Assembly (NCBI RefSeq): GCF_037392515.1
Contig: NC_090283.1
Location: 32,876,249-32,940,248, forward strand
DNA: 64,000 nt
Reading direction: 5' to 3'
Source of the DNA: Haliotis asinina
Lineage: Eukaryota > Mollusca > Gastropoda > Lepetellida > Haliotidae
A program made the translations under genes and the position numbers. The notes under the pieces were generated by a model. That model was not told the origin of the DNA and made no database searches. It saw only the letters and a list, made by a program, of their open reading frames with translations. Shown one piece after another: positions 11,101-20,824 of the stretch (its first letter is position 1; each line of letters opens with the position of its first letter).

Positions 11101-14100
11101 CTCATTGCGCCCAACTGATACAGCAACCTCCAAGGGAAACGTACAAGTGGATAACAGCAAACAGGTCGATGGACACGAAGAGGAGGATGAGACAGAAAGG
11201 GAAAGGAAGCTTGATGACATTGATGAATACCTGCAATTACAAACAAGGAATTTGTCCATGTATAGGAATCGGTGTCTTGCTGTTAGTCTTCTTGATTGCG
11301 ACTTGACAGATGAGGAATGGAAAACGAAACACAAAACTTCCATGAAAAAAGACAGCAGACAAACCCTGAAAACTCGTTTGAGAAAGGAAATTTTGTCCCA
11401 CGCAAAAATGGAAGAACATGAAGCATCTAGCGTAAATGATGCAAGTGCTCTGACCATAGCTGACCGATGGCGATTGTATAGGTACTGGGTTGACCAGTTT
11501 TGCCAAAAGATGCACCACCTGATGGGGCCTCTGAGAACATTGTGCCAGAATGCTGCTGATAGATACAAAGAAGCCAATGCTTTGGTCGACAAATACGTAT
11601 TTGAACATTCCTCGGTGATTGGCCTAACTACAACAGGTGCAGCAAGGTATCAGAACCTGTTGACTGATATACAACCTCCTGTTGTGATTGTGGAAGAAGC
11701 TGCTGAAGTATTGGAAGGACATATCATTACATCCCTTAGTCCAGGGTGTCAGCACCTCATTCTGATCGGTGACCACAAGCAACTTAGGCCAAATCCAAAC
11801 GTGTATGAACTAGCCAGGAGATATAACTTAGATTTGTCTCTATTTGAACGGATGATCAACAATGGTTTACATTGTGATTGTCTGGAACTACAGCACAGAA
11901 TGAGGCCCTCCATCTCGAAGGTGTTACGACACATCTATGACAAGTTGAAGGATCATGAATCCGTGTTTGGTTATAAGGATGTTCTTGGAATTTCAGAAAA
12001 CATTTACTTCATTAACCACTCTGTCCAGGAGTCAGAAAACAAGGAACTCATGAGTCATCTGAACGACTTTGAAGCAAAGTATATCACAAAACTATGCCAG
12101 TATTTACTGAAGCAGGGTTACAGTCACAGACAAATAACCGTCCTCTCAACATATTCCGCTCAGATATCACATTTGAGGTCAATGATGAGAGAAGAGAGAC
12201 AAGAAGGTCTGCTGATAACAGCTGTTGACAATTACCAGGGAGAGGAAAATGACATCATTCTTTTGTCCTTGGTACGCAGCAACCAGGAAGAAAAGATTGG
12301 GTTTTTGAGGACTGACAACAGAATATGTGTCGCACTATCAAGGGCAAAGATAGGGCTGTATGTTATTGGGAATTTTGATCTACTATCTCGTCACAGTGAA
12401 ACTTGGAAAAATATCACTCAAGACCTTAAAGATTCAAATCAATTCGGACCAGGTTTGGAACTCTACTGCCAGACCCATCCGAGAGCAGAGGGCGTCGTTG
12501 TCACAGATCCAAAAATGTTTCAACTGGTCCCTGAGGGTGGATGCTTGAAGCAGTGTCATTATATGTTGGACTGTGGACATAGTTGTACTCTAAAATGTCA
12601 TGCATATGATCCAAATCATGTGTTGTTTTCTTGCAAACAACAATGTCAGAAGCAGATTTGCAAACTTGGCCATCCATGCCCTGCTGCTTGCTCAGAGAAA
12701 TGCCCTCCCTGTGAGTTCCCAGTCGTCAAAACTATTCCTAAATGTCAGCATACACAGCAGATACCATGCAGCGTGGATCCGGAGTTGCATGTCTGCCTCA
12801 ATGCGTGTGACGAAATATTAGAATGTGGCCATAAATGTGGAAATCTTTGTGGGTATGAACACATCTGCTATGAGACTGTCCCGAAAACCTGGCCATGCGG
12901 TCACACAGGAGAGGTACTCTGTTCAGAACAAGATCATGCACCTTGTCTTGAACGATGTGAAGCAACACTGCATTGTGGGCATTCATGCGAAGCATTGTGT
13001 TATGAATGCAACGAAGGACGACTTCATATGCCCTGCAAACGGAAGTGTGACAAGATTCTTATTTGCGGCCATGCATGCAAAGCCTCTTGTTCTAAATGCC
13101 CACCTTGTACTTTTGACTGTGAGAAGGCTTGCTCTCATGGAAAATGCCAGAATCCCTGTGGCCAGCCATGTCAGCCGTGTGAGAACCCATGCAAATGGGC
13201 TTGTGCACAATTCAAATGCACACAAATGTGTGGAGACATTTGCGACAGAGATCGCTGTGACAAACGTTGTCGACGAAAACTCGAGTGTAAACACACCTGT
13301 ATCGGGCTTTGTGGGGAAACCTGCCCCCGCGTCTGCAGAATATGCCACAAAGATGATGTGTCAACTTTTCTTACTGACTCAGAAGACATTTCAACAGCCA
13401 GGTTTGTTCTCCTTGAAAACTGTGGACACATCGTCGAGGTACACTCTTTGGACAGAATAATGGAGAAATGTAAAGCCAGCAAACAGATCCAACTTCCAAG
13501 CTGCCCATGGTGTTACACACTTATAAGACGTAATGCCAGGTATGGGGTTCAACTAAATCAGACACACAAACAAATAGAAATAGGAAAGGCTTTCCTGGCT
13601 GAGATGACAACAGGAAGACTCAAAACCCTAAAGAATGTGATGCACACTGACATAGATAGTCTTGAATGTCACGATGATGTATGTAAATTGATAGCCAATG
13701 CTGGAGATGATGAAGCTCGCCTCGTAGCCGTTAAAAACCAGAAGACCTTTCTCATTGGACTGGAAAAGCTGAAGGCACGAATGCGTGAACAAGGGGAGGT
13801 GGACCATCAAGAAGAAATCTGGCAGGATATCACGAGTTTTGAGCAATGGCTTAAACTCCAGCGGGATGTCTTTACTGAGCAGGAAATCTCAGACGCTCGG
13901 AACGAATTCCACAGGATTACCATTTGTGTGTTTTTACATGACTTGTTATCACACGAAACTAAAGACGGTTTTCTACCTCCACCCATGGTGCTGCTGCAAA
14001 AGGTCAGGGCTGTCATCAAGGCGAAGAAACAATTTACTGAAGACGAATATCAGCTTGTTACAAAACTGAAGCAGGGGGTTTCCGATGATTACCCCGAATG

Positions 14101-14808
14101 TGTCATGTTTTATGAGAATACCATGAAAGAAAAACTGTGTGTCTGGAGACACTTGAAAGCAGCACAAAAACATTGGTTCAAGTGCCAAGTCTGTGAGTAT
14201 AGGACAGTTGACAGTAATTACTTAAAAAAGGAATGCAAGCATGCATTGCCGTAAATGTACTTAGGGAGCATTGCTTTTTTTCAGGCTTATGCAAGTTGAT
14301 GCACATTCTAATGAACTAATTTATGCTTTAGTAGTCTTGCAAATTTCTTGCTCTTTCAGAATGCTTTCCTGTGATAGTGTGATTTGTAAATTTATGACTT
14401 ACTAACAAGTGTCATAGACATTTTAGAAGCTGGAAAATTCAATTCAATGAAGTTGTATTAATAAAGTGTAAAGTATTTTGAACTTGAATGATAAATGGTG
14501 ATGTTCCTGGTATGGAAAGGTTGTATGTACCCTGTTGTAGCGAAAACTTCCTGGTATGAAAAGGTTGTAAGTACCCTGTTGTAGCGAAAACTTCCTGGTA
14601 TGAAAAGGTTGTATGTACCCTGTTGTAGCGAAAACTTCCTGGTATGAAAAGGTTGTATGCACCCTGTTGTAACGAAACCTTCCTGGTATGAAAAGGTTGT
14701 ATGTACCCTGTTGTAGGTGATGACCACGTTTACTATGCTGAAGACGGCGAGGTGGAACACGAATGTTATATGTGCGTTCGTGACAGAGCTTTATTAGAAG
14801 ACATGTAA
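8186..14808 (+). CDS. ZNFX1: ZNFX1-like RNA helicase with NFX1 and RZ zinc fingers (gene A)
   Basis: Two coding exons, 8186-14192 and 14717-14808 (phase 1, donor GTGAGT, acceptor TTGTAG), give 2032 residues. Residues 1-340 are basic and probably disordered. About 355-560 is a helical region like the one preceding the ZNFX1 helicase. The UPF1-like SF1 core has Walker A GPPGTGKT at 802-809, VVCYTNHALDQF after it, VEEAAEV at 1169-1175, GDHKQLRP at 1195-1202, QGEEND at 1351-1356 and ALSRAK near 1383. NFX1-type Cys/His fingers span about 1453-1720. The RZ finger starts HWFKC (1996-2000) and is finished by the last exon (DDHVYYAEDG..ECYMC). Vertebrate ZNFX1 binds viral double-stranded RNA and signals through MAVS; nematode ZNFX-1 works in germ granules. 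It is the most divergent of the three paralogues here. If the donor is not used, the frame stops at 14254 (2022 residues, no complete RZ finger). Confidence 0.93.
14460..14465 (+). terminator. Possible intronic polyadenylation signal of gene A
   Basis: AATAAA lies 205 bp after the read-through stop at 14252-14254 and before the last exon at 14717. A transcript that ignores the donor at 14193 and is cleaved after this signal would encode a protein without a complete RZ finger. The hexamer is visible; its use is inference. Confidence 0.35.
14505..14716 (+). repeat. 44-bp minisatellite ending exactly at a splice acceptor
   Basis: About 4.8 head-to-tail copies, phased at 14521, 14565, 14609, 14653 and 14697. 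Each contains TTGTATGTACCCTGTTGTAG or a near variant. The last copy stops after GTTGTAG at 14716, where the terminal exon of gene A begins. In the earlier copies the same GTTGTAG (GTTGTAA in one) is followed by CGAAA instead of coding sequence. Confidence 0.92.
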
Positions 14809-15121
14809 AGGTAGATACTCATCTGTGCATGCGTATTTAAGTAGAAAGCTGTTCAAGATTCATAATGCTGATTATGATTAATAATGGAGTTAATTTGGTT
14901 GAACTTCCTTTTCTGTTCTTAAAGTTATAAAGCTATGACACCCAGGCCTGATCAATCTGCGCTAATCTGTATCACCGGACGCTTGATATATTTTTAATTT
15001 CAGACTAAGAGGAATCATGCGCAGATGTTTTCATCGATCGGAAATGCATGGATCGCAGACCGTGAACTGTGCTGTTGGTTGTACTCTTCCATCAGGAATA
15101 TAACAACATGGACTTGGACCA
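14809..15121. other. 3' flank of gene A
   Basis: Probable 3' UTR and downstream DNA of gene A. No AATAAA was noticed close to the stop at 14806-14808, and nothing else was recognised. Confidence 0.35.
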
Positions 15122-15190
15122 GTGAATGAGTTTATTTTTACGCCGCTTTTAGCACTATTCCAGCAATGTCACGACGTGGACACATGGAAT
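15122..15190 (-). mobile_element. SINE tail fragment
   Basis: GAGTTTATTTTTACGCCGCT, then TTTTAGCACTATTCCAGCAATGTCACGACGTGGACA. This is the reverse complement of the 3' part of the tRNA-derived SINE at 52812. The tRNA-like head is missing. An open frame across it is chance. Confidence 0.6.
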
Positions 15191-15428
15191 GTGAAGAATT
15201 TAATCGCGACGAACAAACGGTTTAACCACAAGGCTACGCCTACCACCAAAGAATGTGCTTTCCCTTATGTATTTGAGGAACAGAACAACTTGTATACAGT
15301 TGTACACGCGTGGATGTCGAGTATGTCAGGCTCATGATGTGATCCTTTACTATACAGACATGTGTTGTGTCACTTCGTTGTCCTTGAATTGTAAATCGGG
15401 CAGTGTTTTGTTTCCCTCAGACTGATTG

Positions 15429-15617
15429 ACTCAGCAATATCCCAGCTATATATCGGAGGTCTGTAAATAATAGAGTCTGAGACAGTCAATACAGTGATCT
15501 ATAGCACGAGCATTGGGTCAACCAAGTCAGCGAACCTGACCACCCGATCTCGCTAGTCGCCTCTTACGACAAGCATGGGTTACTGAAGACCAATTCTACG
15601 CCGGATTTTCACGGGTC
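15429..15617 (-). mobile_element. Diverged SINE copy
   Basis: CTCAGCAATATCCCAGCTAT, GGAGGTCTGTAAATAATAGA, GTCAACCAAGTCAGCGAACC, GACCACCCGATC and GTCGCCTCTTACGACAAGCA occur in the family order, ending TTTTCACGGGTCT. It is the same family as the copy at 6463 but older, with several small deletions. Confidence 0.75.
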
Positions 15618-17775
15618 TATGACCTTAGAAATTATTGTTTTTGTAGTATGTTTGCTATATGTTTGGAACAACAATGTTGTTTAAAGATATTGGTTACCAT
15701 GATAGTAACATAACTGCATAATGATTAATGATGTCTGTATATAGGTTTGTCATTTATAAGATTTCGATAGGTTGAAAATGTGCATTAATGACGCTGCACA
15801 ATTGCTCTTTCACCATTGACATAACACTTGGCTGTGTGATTGAAAATGTTGCTTGAAGGACGTAAATGTACATGGATGATTTGAAGGTGTTCTCATGGCA
15901 GATTCATGGATCATGACAACCATTGGAGTTGATTGTATGCCAGGGATATATATCATTTACTGGCCGTTCTAACTCATTAATACAAGCACCATGTGCGGAG
16001 TCCTGTAAAGTCCAGTACACACAAGAATTTGGTTAAGTCAGAGATAGCTCTACTTAATACCGGATGAAACAGCTCTCCACTTCCGGATATGTATAGTCTG
16101 TTTCCCGAATGAACAGGCTTTTCCATTACAGTGTCGGTGTGGCAATATAACATGCTCATAACAAAACCTAAAAACACGCAAATTCCTTCATTGACAATGG
16201 ATCCATTACATTACTAGCGTGGTATCCCTGCTCATGCTTGTATAATAAAGTAAAAATATTATATATAAGTACCCCAGGCTGACGTCCAAATATTAAACAA
16301 AGCTTGTCTCAGGTGATATTTGTAATTCTTACGTTTTAACTCGAATGTAAATCCTACATTCTAAAACCTTCCAACATTTATTGAATATGGTCATCCAGAC
16401 CACCATGGTCACGACGTGGACACGACGTGGACATAACGTGGACATGACATGGACATGCGTATTTATACCTGGGTCTTACAGAATACGATTAGTTGAAGAT
16501 GCTTTTATACAACGGCATTGTGTTAGCAAGCTAAATCTCAGAAGAATGTTAGTAAGTTAAAGTGAGAGAAAAAATTCGGTTATAGTATTTTAATATAATA
16601 TAATATATAATAATAGTCTTTCGAAAGTATATTTTGAAAATATATTTTCAATTGCGATGCAGTACGGTCTCTCTATATATTCATGTACGTATAGTATACA
16701 CAAATCAGATGTCCCCCAGTGATAAATATCATCAGTATCACTGTATAATGTGAGTTCTTTTTGAAATAGTTACGTTTCATAAATGACGTGACTATCAAGT
16801 GTATATAATAATATTTATCTTAGGAAGGATGCACGTATTCACGCTTAAATTCATTGATGTGAAAGCAATACCTAGAAGTTAGACTAGTAAATAAAGTTAT
16901 TGATTGAATGTGACTATATGATCAAAACAACACGTCAGTAAAAATTTGGATCTATCGATCCAAAATAATATGGAACATTGCTTTATCGGCAGACTATTTC
17001 AGGTTGATTATTCGCTACAACAAACATTGTGTTATTGACGTGTCTCATGACGACTACCGGGGACAAGCCATTTTGGGTTAGCGCACATCAAATAACACGT
17101 GTCCTGATGCAGATCTGAACAGTATGATGAGGTGTATGATGGGGACAGCTAAAATGTGCCATCAATTGTAAGCTGGTCTTCGCATGGTTCTTGTCCAAAT
17201 ACAGAACTGAACTATGTATAGACCCTTGCGACACCAAGGTGAGTGGGCTAACTCTGAAAATACTACATGCCAGGGGCACAAAACCGTGATCATCATTCAT
17301 TTTTACCTGAGACAAAACGACATTCACTGTCTCTCCTAATGTTTTCATAAAAGTTATCCACATTGGGTCACGTTAGGGGTTAGATCAATAAAGAATTGGG
17401 TAAAATGTTGTTGGGCGACGATGATTTTGTACTTGCCATCCAAGTAATCCTGACCCGCTTCCAGCTAGGCGCCATGCAGGTAGCAAAAGTACTGTAAGTC
17501 CCCATGGTCCCTAGTATGGTGATCTACCTTCAGTTGTTGGCAATCTATAGCCTGTTTTTATAGTGTATTGCCTTCTCTCATTACAGTATTTTAGTTTTAC
17601 ATGCTAGTTTTATGTTCAATTCTGTGATAGTCTAGTATTTTTACTGTCCATTGTCGACAGGTTTTACTCCTCCAGATGTTTTCATTGTATTAAGTGAACT
17701 GTTCTTGTCATAAGTGAATTGTTCTCGTCACGATAACCATTTTATTAAATATCGACTTGGTTTATTAGACCTTGT
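15618..17775. other. AT-rich spacer
   Basis: No gene recognised. At 16407-16457 there are about four copies of a 12-bp unit ACGTGGACATGA and variants. At 16580-16660 the sequence is very AT-rich (TATAATATATAATAATAG). A 91-codon minus-strand open frame at 17088-17363 has no recognisable domain. Confidence 0.45.
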
Positions 17776-18190
17776 CGAAAATAATGGAAAAATGTGTCCA
17801 TTGCAAAATCGAAACGAATTTGTCATTTATGCAATGTAGAAATGGAGAATGAAATTCACTTTGTGTTCGTCTTTCCATTTTATAGTGACCTTCGAAAGAA
17901 ATATATTAAAGATCATTTGATAAAGATGCCACCATCGCATGCTTTCGTATATGTTTTAACTGCTAAGAACGAATCTCAAATGTTAAACCTTTCACTATAT
18001 ATTAAACATACATTAGTTAAAAGAAATGAATTGCTTAAAGAATGTAATACTCTCTGTGCGTAACTTTTTGTTATATACATACTCTCTTGTATATGGGCCG
18101 GAGGCCTTTTGTACAATACACCTATTGACTATGACTTTGATATGGCTGCAATATTGCCGATGTGACGGTAAATATTAACTCACTCACTCC
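17776..18190 (+). mobile_element. LINE ORF2 C-terminus and 3' UTR
   Basis: An open frame ends at 18063 and includes KRICHLCNVEMENEIHFVF and FPFYSDLRKKYI. This is the CxxC..H zinc-knuckle-like end typical of non-LTR retrotransposon ORF2 proteins. The 3' UTR has GGGCCGGAGGCCTTTTGTAC and then GGCTGCAATATTGCCGATGT..TAAATATTAACTCACTCACTC. That end resembles the tails of the SINE families in this window. The copy is strongly 5'-truncated. Confidence 0.7.
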
Positions 18191-18255
18191 TGAACTGCTA
18201 TATCAGCGTAGCCTTAATCGTTAAGGTCACGCCGATGACCCTTGTCCACAGAAAG

Positions 18256-18523
18256 TGAGTGAGTGAGTTTAGCTTTACGTCGCACTTAGCAATATTCCAG
18301 CTATATGGCGACGGTCTGTAAATAATCGAGTCTGGACCAGACAATCCAGTGATCAACAACATGAGCATCGATCTGCGCAATGGGGAACCGATGACATGTG
18401 TCAACCAAGTCAGCTAGTCTGACCACCCGATCCCGTTAGTCGCCTCTTACGACAAACTGAGTCGCCTTTTATGGCAAGCATGGGTTGCTGAAGGCCTATT
18501 CTACCCCGGGACCTTCACGGGTC
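18256..18523 (-). mobile_element. Full-length SINE with target-site duplication
   Basis: Starts GTGAGTGAGTTTAGCTTTAC and ends GGGACCTTCACGGGTC. The 11-bp direct repeat TCCACAGAAAG flanks it at 18245-18255 and 18524-18534. It is close to the copies at 6463, 18718, 20173 and 39764, so it is a young insertion. Confidence 0.87.
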
Positions 18524-18570
18524 TCCACAGAAAGAAACATGTTAATACATACAGGCAAAAAAGCAAATAC

Positions 18571-18680
18571 TCACTCACTCACTCACTCACTCACTCACTC
18601 ACTCACTCACTCACTCACTCACTCACTCACTCACTCACTCACTCACTCACTCACTCACTCACTCACTCACTCACTCACTC
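18571..18680. repeat. (ACTC)n microsatellite
   Basis: About 27 perfect ACTC units. The same tetramer forms the 3' tail of both SINE families here, so the array may have grown from a SINE tail, although no SINE body is directly attached. Confidence 0.97.
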
Positions 18681-18717
18681 TGATCATAGTGCAAATATTG
18701 ACACCTCATCTCATATT

Positions 18718-18973
18718 GACCCGTGAAAGTCCCGGGGTAGAATAGGCCTTCAGAAACCCATGCTTGCCATAAAAGACGACTATGCCTGTCGTAAGAGGCG
18801 ACTAACGGGATCGGGTGGTCAGGCTCGCTTACTTGGTTGACACATGTCATCAGTTCCCAATTGCGCAGATCGATGCTCATGTTGTTGTCTGGTCCAGACT
18901 CGATTATTTACAGACCGCCGTCATATAGCTGGCATATTCCTGAGTGCTGCGCAAAACTAAACTCACTCACTCA
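18718..18973 (+). mobile_element. Full-length SINE with target-site duplication
   Basis: Runs from GACCCGTGAAAGTCCCGGGG to the (CACT)n tail. A 13-bp direct repeat CTCATCTCATATT lies at 18705-18717 and 18974-18986. A small internal deletion (about 16 bp) sits near 18885, between GCTCATGTTGTT and GTCTGGTCCAG. Confidence 0.87.
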
Positions 18974-18986
18974 CTCATCTCATATT

Positions 18987-20065
18987 TCAATCCCCATGTA
19001 ACGGAACGTTTCTCTGTTTCCGTGCGTCATAATTAGAAATCCAATATGGAAGCTTCCAATGTCCATAGCCATTATTAATTTAAATCACATACAGTTACTA
19101 GTGTCCTCCAACAAACAATCAAGCAAACAAACAAACAAACCTACATACATACACACCAATGCACACACACATTCCTGCATAAGGACACACGTACATACAA
19201 ATAAAAACACCCACGCACACACATCTCCGCCACTCAGTGATAGATAGTGCGTGAATCATGTTCGACTTGACTACATTTGCACAGCATATCATGTGGTCTC
19301 TCGATCTTTAGCCGTGAAGATAATGTGTTGATTATTCAACACACGTACATACACGCATACTTTCACCCTCATTTCATAACCCTGGATTTCCTTTAACAAA
19401 TATACTCATATCACCGAAAGCAGTCACGGGGACAGACAGACTACACTTATTCACCCATGACAGCAATACTGCTTGTTGACGAAGCCTTGAACGTCTGAGT
19501 CGGCCCACGACAACAAATGGCCAACCACTACGTGTCTAGTTTCCCTTTCCTTTTCCCGGAATTTCCAACTATGGCCGACAAAGAAAAAATACCTTTCACT
19601 AGTCAAATACAGTATAGGAAAAGAAACGTATTGTATCATAAACGTTTACACGAGTATGTAAGCTGGCATTAAAGGAAAGGTGTTCAGAGTCTGCTTCATG
19701 GTAAGTCATCCTTTACCCTTCTTCACACCGGTAAAGCAAAAGCTACACACATAAACATGAATGTCATTAACATAATTATTGACAATGTTAATACTGCCCA
19801 CAGCTAAGCTAATGCGTAAATCGGCAGTTGATTTTATACATTGTGGCCATATAATTTCTATAACAAGTGCTATTTACAAACAGTTACTGGAAAACACCTC
19901 TGACGTATGGTCAGTGTTTTCGTGATGTATTTCCGCACCTAAATACACGGTGTAAGGGAGAGCACTCTATCGAGACCGGTTTGAATGTATGTAGAAAGTG
20001 TATGAACTCGGAAGGGTGAAAATAAATATCATATATACCTTCTACTGGGTCTTATGAGGTTATTT
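18987..20065. other. Spacer between genes A and B
   Basis: At 19120-19225 there are CAAA, CATA and CACA simple repeats. The rest is unassigned, with no convincing exon on either strand. Confidence 0.45.
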
Positions 20066-20560
20066 TTCGGCGCGCTCATCAGTGTCTAAGCTAAGTGGCT
20101 GGGGTCTGCAAATAATCGAGTCTGGATCAGACGACAGTCCCGTGGTCAACAGCGTCCATCTACGTAGTTGCTGACCCGTGAAGGTCCCGGGGTAGAATAG
20201 GCTTTCAGCAACCCATGCTTGCCATAAAAGGTGACTATGCTTGTCGTAAGAGGCGACTAACGGGATCGGGTGGTCAGACTAGCTAACGTGGTTGACACAT
20301 GTCATCGGTTCCCAATTGCGCAGATCGATGCTCATGTTGTTGATCACTGGATTGTCTGGTCCAGACTCGATTATTTACAGACCGTCGCCATATAGCTGGA
20401 ATATTGCTAAGTGCGACGTAAAACTAAACTCACTCACTCACTCACGTAGTTGCTATACGACGACACTGACTGAGGCTGACAGCTCGATCCCGTTGGTCGC
20501 CTCTTACGACAAGCATGGGTTACTGTAGATCAAAACTAACACGGATTTTCACGGGTCTAA
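20066..20560 (-). mobile_element. Old SINE split by a younger SINE
   Basis: The left part (about 20066-20172: GGGGTCTGCAAATAATCGAG, TCTGGATCAGAC) and right part (20444-20560: CGATCCCGTTGGTCGCCTC, TTACGACAAGCATGGGTTAC, TTTTCACGGGTCT) are the two halves of one diverged copy. They are separated by the complete SINE at 20173-20443. Confidence 0.75.
20173..20443 (+). mobile_element. Full-length SINE nested in an older SINE
   Basis: Complete copy from GACCCGTGAAGGTCCCGGGG to a CACT tail. The 11-bp direct repeat ACGTAGTTGCT flanks it at 20162-20172 and 20444-20454. Confidence 0.88.
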
Positions 20561-20772
20561 GGTTATAGTAACTAGACGTGGTATAACGTTGTTTAGTAAA
20601 ACGGTATGAAGACGTACAATAATATCGATGATAGACAGATCTACAGTGAGGTAAATGCTTGGTTAGATGATGTATGCTACTATCGTCGGAGATGTTCTAT
20701 GGAATACTCTATACTTCATGATTTCTTACATTTTCAAAATGCAACATCATTTACATCAGCTGATATTTTCAG

Positions 20773-20824
20773 GAAACGTTAAACAAGAGCGCAGTGAAAC
20801 AAAACAGGCATACCATCTGCTGAA
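20773..20824 (+). promoter_or_regulatory. Probable 5' UTR piece of gene B
   Basis: GATATTTTCAG ending at 20772 is a good splice acceptor, so the exon bearing the start codon of gene B probably begins at 20773 and an upstream non-coding exon exists further left. An in-frame TGA at 20795-20797 makes an earlier start in this exon impossible. Confidence 0.45.

Noticed and set aside
10984-11592. 202-codon minus-strand frame inside gene A
   Set aside because: Lies opposite the well-conserved helicase frame and has no domain of its own.
12798-13482. Long frames overlapping the zinc-finger block of gene A (both strands), and similar ones in B and C
   Set aside because: Cys-rich coding DNA leaves few stops in other frames. 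These are shadows of the real zinc-finger frame.
14444-14760. Minus-strand open frames with repeated FHTRKFSLQQGTYNL-type units
   Set aside because: Antisense translation of the 44-bp intronic minisatellite, whose pattern arises from the repeat alone.
18485-18745. Open frame with repeated THSL
   Set aside because: Translated ACTC microsatellite joined to SINE sequence.
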